Below are positions 1 to 8,832 of a stretch of DNA of 50,714 bases, one piece after another. The position numbers and the translations under genes are program-made. The stretch spans positions 1-50,714 of the forward strand of contig CAMATW010000019.1 of assembly GCA_945861305.1 (NCBI GenBank), in the 5' to 3' direction. Positions within the stretch are counted from its first letter, which is position 1. The number at the start of each line of letters is the position of its first letter. A model generated the notes under the pieces. That model saw nothing but the letters and a program-made list of their open reading frames with translations, made no database searches and had not been told where the DNA came from. Source of the stretch: Bordetella parapertussis (GTDB lineage Bacteria; Pseudomonadota; Gammaproteobacteria; Burkholderiales; Burkholderiaceae_C).

Positions 1-581
1 GCAGCCTAGCGCTTGCCAACGACACCCCCGCTGCTCCCGCCAAAGCTGACGCTGCCAAGGGTGGCGCTTTGTACGGCGCTGTTTGCACCTCTTGCCATGG
101 CGCGGATGGCAATTCTGGCGTACCCATTTACCCCAAACTTGCCCAGCAACACCCTGAATACATCGCCAAGCAATTGGGCGAATACAAATCGGGCAAGCGC
201 GCTAACGCCATCATGTCTGGTTTGGCTGCCTCTTTGAGCGAAGACGATGCCCGCAATATTGGTGCTTTTCTTGCCAGTAAAACCGCCAAGCCCGGCTTTG
301 CTAAAGACAAAGACCTCGCCACCTTGGGTGAAAAAATCTACCGTGGCGGCATCGCAGATCGGCAAATCCCCGCATGTGCTGGTTGCCACAGCCCCACAGG
401 CGCGGGCATTCCCTCGCAATACCCCCGCTTGTCCGGCCAGCATGCCGAGTACACCACCTCGCAACTCACCCAGTTCCGTGATGGTGTGCGCCTCAACAGC
501 TTGCAAATGGGCCAAGTCGCTGCTAAATTGAATGACAAGGAAATTAAGGCCTTGGCAGACTACATTGCTGGTTTAAACTAA
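1..581 (+). CDS. Di-heme cytochrome c4-type protein, 5' end outside window
   Basis: The reading frame is open from base 3, so the start codon and most of the signal peptide lie upstream; a Leu-Ala-Leu-Ala stretch before an Ala/Lys-rich linker looks like the end of that signal. Two class I cytochrome c domains follow in tandem, each with a heme-binding CxxCH motif: CTSCH near base 90 and CAGCH near base 370. Each domain has a later Met that could be the axial ligand (IMSGL; LQMGQ). Two such domains in about 190 residues fit the cytochrome c4 family, periplasmic electron carriers to terminal oxidases. A hairpin terminator follows, so it is probably transcribed separately from msrPQ. The exact oxidase partner cannot be told from here. 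Confidence 0.9.
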   Translation, partial: SLALANDTPAAPAKADAAKGGALYGAVCTSCHGADGNSGVPIYPKLAQQHPEYIAKQLGEYKSGKRANAIMSGLAASLSEDDARNIGAFLASKTAKPGFAKDKDLATLGEKIYRGGIADRQIPACAGCHSPTGAGIPSQYPRLSGQHAEYTTSQLTQFRDGVRLNSLQMGQVAAKLNDKEIKALADYIAGLN

Positions 582-605
582 ACTTTAGTTTTCACGTAAA
601 GCACC

Positions 606-632
606 AAGGCTGACGTGATGTCAGCCTTTTTT
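606..632 (+). terminator. Rho-independent terminator after the cytochrome gene
   Basis: A perfect 9-bp stem (AAGGCTGAC at 606-614, GTCAGCCTT at 620-628) encloses a 5-base loop and ends in a run of T to 632. It lies 25 bases after the cytochrome stop codon and just before msrP. Confidence 0.85.
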
Positions 633-648
633 CATGGGAGTTGAGCCA

Positions 649-1647
649 ATGTTGATCCGTACCGCACCACCTGTTGTATCCGTCGACCTGCCCAGCGAGA
701 TCACGCCGCCGTCGGCCTATCTGAACCGCCGCCAGCTCATTGCACAAAGCGTTGCCTTGGGCGCAATCAGCAGCGGTTTGAACTCCGCCTGGGCCCAAGC
801 TGCACTTGCGCCCGCCGTCGCACCTGGCAAATTAGCTGCCTTGCCCAGCAAGCGCTCGTCCTTGGAAAACGCCATGGCCACCGATGTGCCGACCGCCTAC
901 GCCTATGCCAGCACTTACAACAACTACTACGAGTTTGGCACCGACAAGTCTGAACCCGCGCGCAATGCCCACACCTTGAAGACCAAGCCATGGGCCTTGG
1001 AGATAGAAGGCCTGGTGAAAAAACCCATGCGTTTGGGATTGGAAGAGGTGATGAAGTTGGGCGCCATGGAAGAGCGTATCTACCGTATGCGGTGTGTCGA
1101 GGGGTGGTCGATGGTCATTCCGTGGATTGGTTTTTCTTTGTCCACCCTTGTCAAACATGCCGATCCCTTGGGCAGTGCCAAATTCATCGAGTTTGTGACC
1201 TTGGCTGACCCCAAGGCCATGCCCAATGTAGGCTCGCGTGTGCTGGATTGGCCTTACACCGAGGGCCTGCGCATGGACGAGGCCATGCACCCCTTGGCCT
1301 TGCTGAGCTTTGGCATGTATGGCGAAATTTTGCCTAACCAAAACGGCGCACCTTTGCGATTGGTGGTGCCATGGAAGTATGGTTTCAAAAATGCCAAAAG
1401 CATCGTCAAGATCCGTTTCACCGAAAAACAACCCGCCACAGCTTGGAACAAAGCCGCCGCAAACGAATATGGCTTTTATTCGAATGTGAACCCGAATGTG
1501 GACCACCCCCGCTGGAGCCAAGCCACCGAACGGCGCATTGGTGAAGATGGGCTGTTCAACAAAAAGCGCAAAACCTTGATGTTTAACGGCTATGAAGCTC
1601 AGGTGGCGTCTTTGTATGGCGGCATGGACTTGAGCAAAAATTTCTGA
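649..1647 (+). CDS. msrP: Methionine sulfoxide reductase catalytic subunit MsrP (YedY), molybdenum enzyme
   Basis: MsrP carries a molybdopterin cofactor and reduces oxidised methionines in periplasmic proteins, using electrons passed by MsrQ. The N-terminus has a twin-arginine export region (RRQLIAQ, Arg27-28) followed by an Ala-rich hydrophobic stretch ending near AWAQA. The molybdenum-ligating cysteine sits in RMRCVEGW at about residue 149. Length (332 residues) is usual for the family. An ATG exists at 634, but GGGAG at 636-640 is spaced 8 bases from the ATG at 649, and 634 lies against the terminator stem, so 649 is preferred. msrQ starts 17 bases after the stop, forming the usual msrPQ operon. 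Confidence 0.93.
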   Translation: MLIRTAPPVVSVDLPSEITPPSAYLNRRQLIAQSVALGAISSGLNSAWAQAALAPAVAPGKLAALPSKRSSLENAMATDVPTAYAYASTYNNYYEFGTDKSEPARNAHTLKTKPWALEIEGLVKKPMRLGLEEVMKLGAMEERIYRMRCVEGWSMVIPWIGFSLSTLVKHADPLGSAKFIEFVTLADPKAMPNVGSRVLDWPYTEGLRMDEAMHPLALLSFGMYGEILPNQNGAPLRLVVPWKYGFKNAKSIVKIRFTEKQPATAWNKAAANEYGFYSNVNPNVDHPRWSQATERRIGEDGLFNKKRKTLMFNGYEAQVASLYGGMDLSKNF

Positions 1648-1664
1648 GTCAAGCTGCTTTTCTC

Positions 1665-2270
1665 ATGAACTGGCGCACACTGCTTTTGTCGCCTTGGGCC
1701 AAACCTTTTATGTGGCTACTGCTTGTATTGCCTTTGGTTTGGCTGACCTATGCTGCTTTCAATGATTTGCTGGGCGCCAACCCCGCCGAGGCCTTAACGC
1801 GCAGCACCGGCGACTGGACCTTGCGCGGTCTGTGCTTGGTGTTAACAGTCACGCCTTTGCGTGAACTCACCCGAACGCCTGCGTTGCTGCGCTTTCGCCG
1901 TAGCTTAGGAGTGAGCACCTTTATCTACGCCTGCCTGCACATGCTTTGCTACGCTTGGTTTGACCAAGGATTTGAGTTCAATGACATTTGGCTCGATATT
2001 CTTAAGCGACCTTTTATTTGGCTGGGTTTTGGCGGATTGGTTTGCCTGTTGCCTTTGGCCTTGACTTCGTTCAATTCGGCCATTCGCTTCTTGGGTGTGA
2101 AGCGCTGGCAAACCCTTCACCGCTTGGTATATGCAGTGGCTGTATTGGCCGTATTGCATTTTTTCTGGATGCGAGCAGGCAAAAACGACTTCGCAGAAGT
2201 AGCTGTCTATGCGGCTGTTTTGGGCACCCTATTGGCTTGGCGGGTGTGGAAAGCTGTTCAGAGTCGCTGA
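1665..2270 (+). CDS. msrQ: MsrQ (YedZ), heme-binding membrane subunit
   Basis: MsrQ is the inner-membrane heme b protein that takes electrons from the quinone pool or flavin reductase and passes them to MsrP. The 201-residue product is strongly hydrophobic with about six membrane segments. Histidines suited to heme binding are seen in CLHMLCY (about residue 92), QTLHRLVY (about 149) and VLHFFWM (about 164). The pattern PLRELTR near residue 65 is typical of the ferric reductase-like domain. The stop codon directly abuts the lysA stop on the other strand, with no room for a terminator between the convergent genes. Confidence 0.93.
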   Translation: MNWRTLLLSPWAKPFMWLLLVLPLVWLTYAAFNDLLGANPAEALTRSTGDWTLRGLCLVLTVTPLRELTRTPALLRFRRSLGVSTFIYACLHMLCYAWFDQGFEFNDIWLDILKRPFIWLGFGGLVCLLPLALTSFNSAIRFLGVKRWQTLHRLVYAVAVLAVLHFFWMRAGKNDFAEVAVYAAVLGTLLAWRVWKAVQSR

Positions 2271-3545
2271 TTAAACCAATCGCTCTGTGCGGATTTGGTC
2301 TTGCGTGGTCTCGCGCTCGCGAATGACGTGCACTTTGTCACCATCGACCAACAACTCGGCGGCGCGTCCGCGGGTGTTGTAGTTGCTGGCCATGCTCATG
2401 CAATAAGCCCCTGCCGACATTACCGCCAAATGGTCACCCGCCTGCACCGCCAGCGATCGGTCGCGGCCAATCCAGTCGCCACTTTCGCACACGGGTCCCA
2501 CCACGTCATACACCGTGGCTTCATCCGCGCGCTGCTGCAGCGGAATAATTTGGTGAAATGCTTGGTACATGGCCGGGCGCGGCAAGTCGTTCATGGCGGC
2601 ATCAATGATGCAAAAGTTTTTTTGCTCGCCGGGTTTCAAGTAAAGAACCTCGGTCAGGCACACACCGGCATTGCCCACCAGCGAGCGACCGGGTTCAATC
2701 AACAAGCGACGCTTGCCAAAACCACGCGCATCCAAACGAGCGAGCAGTTGCGACCACAGCGCATCGGCGGCGGGCGGTGTGTCGCCGTTGTAATCGATGC
2801 CAAGGCCCCCGCCAAAGTCGAGGTGGTGGATGGAAACGCCAGCGGCTTCGATGGCTTCAACCAAGTCCAGCACCTTGTCGAGGGCGTCCAAATAAGGCCC
2901 CGCGCTGGTGATTTGTGAGCCAATGTGGCAGTCGATGCCCACCACCTTCAGGCCGAGCAAGGATGCGGCGTGTTGGTAGCAACGCAAAGTGTCTTCGTGG
3001 GCGATGCCAAATTTGTTGCCCTTCAAACCGGTGGAGATATAGGGGTGGGTTTGCGGGTCCACATTGGGGTTGACGCGGATGCTCACCGGCGCGACTTTGC
3101 CGCACGACAGCGCCACAGCACTCAGCAGATCCAACTCGGCTTCGCTCTCGACATTAAAGCAAGCGATACCTGCATCGAGCGCTTGGCGCATCTCGGCGCG
3201 GGTTTTGCCCACACCCGAAAAAATCACTTGGTTTGCTTGACCACCCGCAGCCAGCACTCGGCTGAGTTCACCACCCGAGACGATGTCAAAGCCGCAACCC
3301 GCTTGGGCAAAGACCTGCAACACGCCCAAAGATGAATTGGCTTTCATGGCGTAATGCACCTGCGCGTCTCGCCCCGCGAAAGCACGTTGGTAGGGGGCCA
3401 AAGCGCCTAGCATGGCGGCCTTGGAATACACAAACAGCGGTGTGCCGTGCTGCGCTGCTAATGCGGACAAAGCCAGCTCTTCGCAAAACAACTGGCCGTC
3501 ACGGCGTGAAAAATAGGGTGCTCCAGGCAAGGCGAGAGATGTCAT
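2271..3545 (-). CDS. lysA: Diaminopimelate decarboxylase
   Basis: LysA removes CO2 from meso-diaminopimelate, the last step of lysine synthesis, using PLP. The alanine-racemase-like barrel is at the N-terminal side, with the PLP lysine in HYAMKAN (Lys68) and glycine-rich phosphate-binding segments such as LDFGGGLGIDY. CESGDW near residue 345 supplies the active-site cysteine from the other subunit of the dimer. The frame stays open upstream to 3704, but family length (about 420) and the MTSLALPG start support 3545, which gives 424 residues. lptM ends 25 bases upstream, so the two are probably co-transcribed, as in many proteobacteria. Confidence 0.95.
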   Translation of the reverse strand: MTSLALPGAPYFSRRDGQLFCEELALSALAAQHGTPLFVYSKAAMLGALAPYQRAFAGRDAQVHYAMKANSSLGVLQVFAQAGCGFDIVSGGELSRVLAAGGQANQVIFSGVGKTRAEMRQALDAGIACFNVESEAELDLLSAVALSCGKVAPVSIRVNPNVDPQTHPYISTGLKGNKFGIAHEDTLRCYQHAASLLGLKVVGIDCHIGSQITSAGPYLDALDKVLDLVEAIEAAGVSIHHLDFGGGLGIDYNGDTPPAADALWSQLLARLDARGFGKRRLLIEPGRSLVGNAGVCLTEVLYLKPGEQKNFCIIDAAMNDLPRPAMYQAFHQIIPLQQRADEATVYDVVGPVCESGDWIGRDRSLAVQAGDHLAVMSAGAYCMSMASNYNTRGRAAELLVDGDKVHVIRERETTQDQIRTERLV

Positions 3546-3570
3546 GGAAATAAGGTGAAAGCGCAGACGC

Positions 3571-3756
3571 TCAGGGCTGCGTTGTCGTGGAAGGGGTTGA
3601 TCGGCTGTCGGGCACCAAGACTTGTGGGAACACAGCGCGGTCGCTGGATTCGGGATCAGTGGGGATAAAGAGCGCTCCCTTTTGACCACACCCCACCAAG
3701 CCAAAAACCATGCTAAGTGAGAGGAGGATACGTCTGCCTAGAATCTGCCTTGTCAT
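3571..3756 (-). CDS. lptM: Small lipoprotein LptM (YifL family)
   Basis: A short lipoprotein of about 61 residues. A hydrophobic signal is followed by the lipobox LVGC and then the family-specific GQKGALFIP segment. The tail is Ser/Thr/Pro rich and disordered. In E. coli the homologue binds the LptDE complex that inserts LPS and helps LptD fold; a similar role here is inferred from the family. It sits directly upstream of lysA, the conserved arrangement. An in-frame ATG at 3774 is also possible; neither start has a convincing ribosome-binding site. The gene diverges from cyaY, leaving only some 50 bases for both promoters. Confidence 0.8.
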   Translation of the reverse strand: MTRQILGRRILLSLSMVFGLVGCGQKGALFIPTDPESSDRAVFPQVLVPDSRSTPSTTTQP

Positions 3757-3808
3757 GGTTGAAATTGTAGCCATCCCTTTAACCTCTACGAATGCGATGC
3801 TTTACCCA

Positions 3809-4135
3809 ATGACCGATCAGGATTTTTTAAACCAAGCCGAAGCTTTGCTGATGCGACTAGAGCAGTGTTGTGACCAATTGAACGACAGCACCGAAGCCGA
3901 TATCGATAGCCAACGCAGCGGGGGCATGGTGACATTGACTTTCGCCAACCGCAGTCAAATCGTGGTGAATTTGCAAAAGCCTTTACAAGAAGTGTGGCTG
4001 GCTGCTCGCAGTGGTGGCTATCACTTCCGGTTTGATGGACAACACTGGCAAGACACCAAAGGCCAAGGCGAGTTTTGGCAGCGACTCACCCTGGATGCCA
4101 GCGAACAATCGGGCTTGGCTTTGGTATTTACGTAA
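3809..4135 (+). CDS. cyaY: Frataxin-like iron protein CyaY
   Basis: CyaY is the bacterial frataxin, which binds iron and modulates iron-sulfur cluster assembly by the IscS machinery. The 108-residue product has an acidic first helix (Glu/Asp rich, residues 1-30) and a central sheet ([15 protein letters not shown]), followed by the family's [16 protein letters not shown] segment around residue 60. The usual length is about 106. The start at 3809 (MTDQDF) is chosen; an in-frame ATG at 3797 would add four residues. It diverges from lptM-lysA and converges on mrcA, whose stop lies 12 bases beyond. Confidence 0.92.
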   Translation: MTDQDFLNQAEALLMRLEQCCDQLNDSTEADIDSQRSGGMVTLTFANRSQIVVNLQKPLQEVWLAARSGGYHFRFDGQHWQDTKGQGEFWQRLTLDASEQSGLALVFT

Positions 4136-4147
4136 GAGGCTGCACTT

Positions 4148-6526
4148 TCATTCTTTGAACATATCGAGAATTTTTTTCTTCTCGGTGTCAGCGGCTGTTT
4201 CCCCTGTGGTGTCATGCCCTTCGATACCCAAATGCGTCACGCCAGTGGTGCGGGTGAACTCTTGGAAAAACCAGTCGCCGCCTTCAGACACCACGCCAGC
4301 TGGCACGGACAAAGGGGTGACAGGCGTATTTTTCAAAGCATTTTGCATATAGCTGATCCACACCGGCAGGCTAAGTCCCCCGCCTGTCTCGCGGTCACCG
4401 AGTTTGCGCGGTGTGTCGTAACCAATCCATGTCACTGCCGTGAGTGTGGGGTGGTAGCCAGCAAACCACGCGTCCATAGAGTCATTGGTGGTACCGGTTT
4501 TGCCGTAAATATCGTTGCGCTTTAAAACCTGTTGGGCGCGCATAGCAGTACCCGCTCGCGTAACTTCTTGCAGTAAATGGCTCATCACAAATGCATTTCG
4601 GGGTTCAACCGCGCGTGAGCGCTCATCCAATTCGATGGGTGTGTATTGCGACAAAACTTTGCCCAGCGGATCGGTCACTTTGGAGATCAAATAGGGCTTA
4701 ACCAAATAACCCCCATTGGCGAACACTGAATAGCCCAAGGCCACTTGCAAAGGTGTTACCGATCCGGCGCCCAAAGCCATCGTCAAATAAGCCGGATGGC
4801 GCTCGGGCTCAAAACCAAAGCGACTGATCCAGTTTTGTGCCTCTTTCGGACCCACTGCTTGCAGGATTCGAATAGAAACCATGTTTTTGGATTTGGCCAA
4901 AGCTGTTTTGAGTGGCATGACGCCTTCGAATTTACCGTCGTAATTTTTGGGTTCCCACGCTTGGCTGCCGGTGACGCTGGCATCAAAAAACAGCGGCGCA
5001 TCATTGACCTGGGTAGCGGGTGTGAAACCTTTTTCCAGCGCGGCCGAGTAAATGAAGGGCTTGAAGCTCGAACCTGGTTGACGCCACGCTTGGGTGACAT
5101 GATTGAACTTGTTTTTGTCGAAATCAAATCCACCAATCAGCGAACGGATCGCGCCGTCTGTGGGGTCCAGTGCCACAAACGCGCCTTCGACTTCGGGCAA
5201 TTGGGTCAAAGACCAATCGCCTTTGGCGTTTTTAGCCACCCGCACGATGGCACCCGCGCGCAGTTTGATGTTGGGTGGTGCTTTGTCGGACAAGCCCGAT
5301 TGCACGGGTTTCAAACCATCGCCCGTGATTTCCAACACCTCGCTGTTTTGTCGCATGACGCGTACTTTTTTCGGGGCGACTTCGAGCACCACAGCGGCCA
5401 GCAAATCGCCTTTATCACCGGCGTCGATCAAGGCCTCATCGATGGCGTCCTCTTGCTCGCGCGGGTCGGTGGGCAGGGTGATGAATTTTTCGGGCCCACG
5501 GTAGACCTGACGTAACTCGTAGTCCATGATGCCGCGACGCAATGCTTGGTAAGCGACCTCTTGGTCATCGGCTTTGATGGTGGTGTACACATTCAGACCG
5601 CGGGTGTAGCTGTCGGGGCCGTATTGGACAAACATAAGTTGGCGCGCCATCTCGGCCACGTAGTCGGCATGGGTGGTGTTGGGTGTGGTGACGCTGCGGA
5701 TTTTCAGTTCTTCGACTTTGGCGCTATCTGCCTGCGCCTTGGTGATAAAGCCGTTTTCTTGCATTCGCTCGATGATGTAGAGCTGGCGTGAGCGAGCGCG
5801 TTTGGGGTTGTTGATGGGGTTGTAGGCCGAGGGTGCTTTGGGCAGGCCAGCGAGCATGGCGGCTTCAGCGATGCTTAAGGACTGAATGGGTTTGCCAAAG
5901 TACGTTTCGGAAGCAGCTGCAAACCCGTAAGCGCGGTGGCCTAAGAAAATCTGGTTCAAATAGATTTCAAAAATCTGGTCTTTGCTGAGCAAATGCTCAA
6001 GCTTGTAGGTCAGCAACAGCTCGTAAATTTTGCGGGTGAACGTTTTCTCGGAAGACAGGTAGACATTGCGCGCCACCTGCATGGTGATGGTGGATGCGCC
6101 TTGGCTTTTGGCGCGACCCACATTGGCCAAGCTGGCACGGGCCAAACCGATGTAGTCCACCCCACCGTGCTGGTAAAAACGCGCATCCTCGATGGAGAGC
6201 ACGGCTTGCTTGACCACATCGGGTATGTCTTTGAAGGGCACCAATTTGCGCCGCTCTTCGCCAAACTCGCCAATCACTTTGCCCTCGGCGGAAAAAACCC
6301 GCATCGATAACTTGGGACGGTAGTCAGCCAAATCGGAGATGTCAGGCAACTGGGGATAGGCCATGGCAAGCGCGACGCCTACAAGCAAAACCACGCTCAG
6401 AAAACCCGCCACACCCAGGCCTGTACCCCAGACAAAGAAGCTGCCCAGCACTTGCCACAAGGTGGATGGGGAGGACTTGACCGGTTCGGCGCGAGGGCTT
6501 TCGGGAGGCATGGAGGGTGGGGGCAT
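4148..6526 (-). CDS. mrcA: Penicillin-binding protein 1A, bifunctional transglycosylase/transpeptidase
   Basis: PBP1A polymerises and cross-links peptidoglycan at the inner membrane. Order of domains: a short Pro/Ser-rich cytoplasmic tail, one membrane helix (about residues 25-55), a GT51 glycosyltransferase with the catalytic Glu in EDARFYQHGG, an OB-like linker, and the penicillin-binding transpeptidase. The latter has the SxxK motif in SSFKPF, SxN in SKNMVS and KTG in KTGTTND. About 790 residues is normal. The frame is open upstream to a TTG at 6556; ATGs at 6526 and 6511 are both possible and lack a clear ribosome-binding site, so the start is uncertain by a few residues. It diverges from pilM, the classic ponA-pilMNOPQ neighbourhood. 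Confidence 0.95.
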   Translation of the reverse strand: MPPPSMPPESPRAEPVKSSPSTLWQVLGSFFVWGTGLGVAGFLSVVLLVGVALAMAYPQLPDISDLADYRPKLSMRVFSAEGKVIGEFGEERRKLVPFKDIPDVVKQAVLSIEDARFYQHGGVDYIGLARASLANVGRAKSQGASTITMQVARNVYLSSEKTFTRKIYELLLTYKLEHLLSKDQIFEIYLNQIFLGHRAYGFAAASETYFGKPIQSLSIAEAAMLAGLPKAPSAYNPINNPKRARSRQLYIIERMQENGFITKAQADSAKVEELKIRSVTTPNTTHADYVAEMARQLMFVQYGPDSYTRGLNVYTTIKADDQEVAYQALRRGIMDYELRQVYRGPEKFITLPTDPREQEDAIDEALIDAGDKGDLLAAVVLEVAPKKVRVMRQNSEVLEITGDGLKPVQSGLSDKAPPNIKLRAGAIVRVAKNAKGDWSLTQLPEVEGAFVALDPTDGAIRSLIGGFDFDKNKFNHVTQAWRQPGSSFKPFIYSAALEKGFTPATQVNDAPLFFDASVTGSQAWEPKNYDGKFEGVMPLKTALAKSKNMVSIRILQAVGPKEAQNWISRFGFEPERHPAYLTMALGAGSVTPLQVALGYSVFANGGYLVKPYLISKVTDPLGKVLSQYTPIELDERSRAVEPRNAFVMSHLLQEVTRAGTAMRAQQVLKRNDIYGKTGTTNDSMDAWFAGYHPTLTAVTWIGYDTPRKLGDRETGGGLSLPVWISYMQNALKNTPVTPLSVPAGVVSEGGDWFFQEFTRTTGVTHLGIEGHDTTGETAADTEKKKILDMFKE

Positions 6527-6653
6527 GGGAATGGTGTGCCGCTGGTGGGCGATCAAGAGAGTAAGTGCATTGTAAAAACTTCGCCAGTCCAGCTTAACCC
6601 AAGGCCTTGGGGCCGGATTTACAACCTGTTGCCATGTTTAATCAGGAGGTTTT

Positions 6654-7346
6654 ATGCGCCGACTCTTTCCCCGCTCCAACCGTCGCAGTTTGGGTGTGGT
6701 GATCCAAACCGATGGCTTGGCCTTGGCCCAAGCCATCGCACCCGTCAAGGGGCAGTTGCACATCCAACGCTGGCATTGGCTGGCTTTGCAAGATGCGCCC
6801 AAGACCCACCAAAGCCTGTTGGCGGGATGGCCCGACCCCACTTGGTTGCGCAACGCTCGCTACAAAGCCGGTTGTCAGGCACAAGACGCGGCGCTGTCGA
6901 TTGAAGACACACGGCTGCGTCGTTTCAGCTTGACGCTGCAAAGTGGTTTGCATGTGCGCGATCAGGTCAAGGCCATTGAGGCAGAACTTAACAGGCAACT
7001 GCCTTGGCCCTTAGTCGACACGGTCTGGGACTTTCACACCTTGCCAGCCCCCGACGGGGCGACCTTTGCGAACCAAACACAGCGCCCCGCGTGGCTGGTG
7101 GCAGCCATGCAAGCGCAATCGGTACAGCACGTTGAGGTCTTGGCTACGCAACGCGCTTGGGTGGCGGCTTGCGAGCACTGGTGCCGGGCGGCAGGTCTGT
7201 GGTTGATGCGCCTCGAGCCTGCATGGCAGGCTGAGGCGCGTTGGCAACTGCAAAGCAGCGATGTCAGCTGGCTTGCCGTGCAGGGGATGGCACCCCAGTT
7301 GCAAGCGCGTGCCGGTGGCTTGGCCTTGGGCGTGCTCGCCCCATGA
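6654..7346 (+). CDS. pilM: PilM-like type IV pilus assembly protein, short form
   Basis: Identified mainly by position: first gene of the pil cluster, divergent from mrcA, and overlapping pilN. PilM is an actin-like cytoplasmic ATPase that binds the PilN N-terminus. This product is only 230 residues against about 350 usual. The beginning (SLGVVIQTDGLALAQA) resembles the first actin-like strand pair and ADIE-type segments follow, but the second half expected for nucleotide binding is hard to see. A strong AGGAGG at 6644-6649 lies only 4 bases before the ATG. The stop overlaps the pilN start (ATGA). No frameshift was spotted that would restore full length, so it may be a genuinely reduced, divergent form. 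Confidence 0.7.
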   Translation: MRRLFPRSNRRSLGVVIQTDGLALAQAIAPVKGQLHIQRWHWLALQDAPKTHQSLLAGWPDPTWLRNARYKAGCQAQDAALSIEDTRLRRFSLTLQSGLHVRDQVKAIEAELNRQLPWPLVDTVWDFHTLPAPDGATFANQTQRPAWLVAAMQAQSVQHVEVLATQRAWVAACEHWCRAAGLWLMRLEPAWQAEARWQLQSSDVSWLAVQGMAPQLQARAGGLALGVLAP

Positions 7347-7909
7347 GCACGCTCAATTTGGTGCCATGGCGCGAGCGCCAGCGACAAGCGGTGTTGCAGC
7401 GCTGGCAAATCGGCGGCTTACTTGCCGCGGCGGCGACCTTTGCCATGGTGTTTGCCATTGACCTCTGGCTGGCAGACGCCAATGCGGCACACGAGGCAAA
7501 CATATCAGCGTGGCAGCATCATCAACAAGCTTTGCAACCCAAATTGCAAGACGCAGCGCTGTGGCAAACCCGTTATCGCCAAGCGCAGCAGGTACAGCAG
7601 GCTTGGCCGCAATGGCAACAGCAGCAGTGGCAAGCGTGGCGTTCATTCATCAACTTTTTAAGTGTGCCACCGCGTGGCTTGCAGCTCAGCCAAGTCCAAT
7701 GGCGCGATGGTCAATGGCAGCTGCAAGTACGTGCCTTTAACGCTTCGCAGGTGTTGCGTTGGCAAGACCAGTTACAAGCCCATGGCATTGCAGTCAGGGT
7801 GCAGCCCACGCCGGTGTCCAGTCAGTTATGGCGCTGCCCACGAGGACGCTTGTGGCATTTACATACCTTTGAGCTCAGCTCGCCTGCCCTCCAAGGAGTT
7901 CGTTCATGA
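7343..7909 (+). CDS. pilN: Type IV pilus inner-membrane protein PilN
   Basis: PilN is a bitopic inner-membrane protein whose cytoplasmic tail docks on PilM and whose periplasmic part pairs with PilO. The N-terminal MSTLNLVPWRERQRQ is the classic PilM-binding motif (family form INLLPWRE). A membrane helix follows at about residues 22-42, then a coiled, Gln/Ala-rich periplasmic segment and a small ferredoxin-like domain. At 188 residues the length is normal. The start at 7343 overlaps the pilM stop, and the stop overlaps the next start (both ATGA), which points to translational coupling. Confidence 0.9.
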   Translation: MSTLNLVPWRERQRQAVLQRWQIGGLLAAAATFAMVFAIDLWLADANAAHEANISAWQHHQQALQPKLQDAALWQTRYRQAQQVQQAWPQWQQQQWQAWRSFINFLSVPPRGLQLSQVQWRDGQWQLQVRAFNASQVLRWQDQLQAHGIAVRVQPTPVSSQLWRCPRGRLWHLHTFELSSPALQGVRS

Positions 7910-8832
7910 GCCTGCGCTGGAAGTTGGGGGCGCTCTGGTGGCCACAGTGGCGCAGCCATTGGCGGGTCTTGCACGCTTGGCCCTTGTCTGCGCAATGCCT
8001 GCTGCTCAGCGCTTTGGCGTTGCTGATGAGCCTTTGGCTGAGTTGGCAAGTCTCGGGCCAAGCTTGGTTGACATGGTGGCAGGCACTGCAGCGCGAAGAG
8101 GACGTTTTGCTGCAGTTGCAAACCTTGCAACGGCAACTGGATCAACATCAGAAGCGAGTAGAGGCCTTGCAGGCCATGCGCCACCCTTCTGGACAAGACT
8201 GGCCAGCGTGGGTCAGTATTTTGCCAAGCAATGTAGACGCCCATCTGCAGGGAAGGCGCGATTGGAGCGGCAGTTTGCCCAGCCTATTGGTGGCTTGGCA
8301 AACCTTTGCGCAGCAGGCTCCGCAAGCAAGTGTCAACGCTTTTGTGATCAGTGCGGACAGCGAAAAAAAGTCGTCGACCACCGCGCCGCACTTGAGCCTG
8401 CAACTGCACACCCAAGACGATGCCGAGCAAGCCCTCAAGCGCTTTGGGACTTCAAGCGCCAAGCCGGCGCCCGCACCAGCGCGGACCGATGGGCGCATGC
8501 CTGCGCGTTTGTTCAATCCCTTTGATACGACTGGCTTGCCCCAAGGCTTGCCGACACTTGCGCCCACGGTTGTGGGCCAAGCCCGATTGCCCGATGCCGA
8601 CTTATCGCAATGGCAGTGGGTGGGTGCTTTAAGTTCAGGGGATAAATCTCGCGCATTGCTCACCAACGAGGGCCTGCTCTACACCTTGCAGGCCGGACAA
8701 GCTTTGGGCGCGCATGGCGGGGAGGTGACACAGGTCGGCACCGACCATGTGTTGCTGCGCCAGTGGGTCGCCGATAGTCAAGGCCAGTGGCAAGCGCAGT
8801 CAAGCCGTTGGCCCGTCAAGGGGGCACCATGA
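7906..8832 (+). CDS. Fused PilO-PilP type IV pilus alignment protein
   Basis: A 308-residue protein that joins two normally separate pilus proteins. Residues about 1-165 are PilO-like: a membrane helix at 27-50, a Gln-rich coiled coil at 55-90 and a small periplasmic domain. After an Ala/Pro linker (about 185-195) the C-terminal third is PilP-like: LFNPFD, then QWQWVGALSSGDKSRALL, LLYTLQAGQALG and VLLRQWV, the beta-domain that contacts the secretin PilQ. The usual PilP lipobox is absent, since the domain is anchored through the PilO helix. No other pilO or pilP exists between pilN and pilQ. It overlaps pilN and pilQ by 4 bases each. The frame is open throughout, so the fusion is not an obvious sequencing frameshift. 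Confidence 0.85.
   Translation: MSLRWKLGALWWPQWRSHWRVLHAWPLSAQCLLLSALALLMSLWLSWQVSGQAWLTWWQALQREEDVLLQLQTLQRQLDQHQKRVEALQAMRHPSGQDWPAWVSILPSNVDAHLQGRRDWSGSLPSLLVAWQTFAQQAPQASVNAFVISADSEKKSSTTAPHLSLQLHTQDDAEQALKRFGTSSAKPAPAPARTDGRMPARLFNPFDTTGLPQGLPTLAPTVVGQARLPDADLSQWQWVGALSSGDKSRALLTNEGLLYTLQAGQALGAHGGEVTQVGTDHVLLRQWVADSQGQWQAQSSRWPVKGAP

Noticed and set aside
3710..3808. Extended N-terminus of CyaY from the first start in frame
   Set aside because: It would run through the start of lptM on the other strand and exceed the family length; MTDQDF at 3809 fits CyaY.
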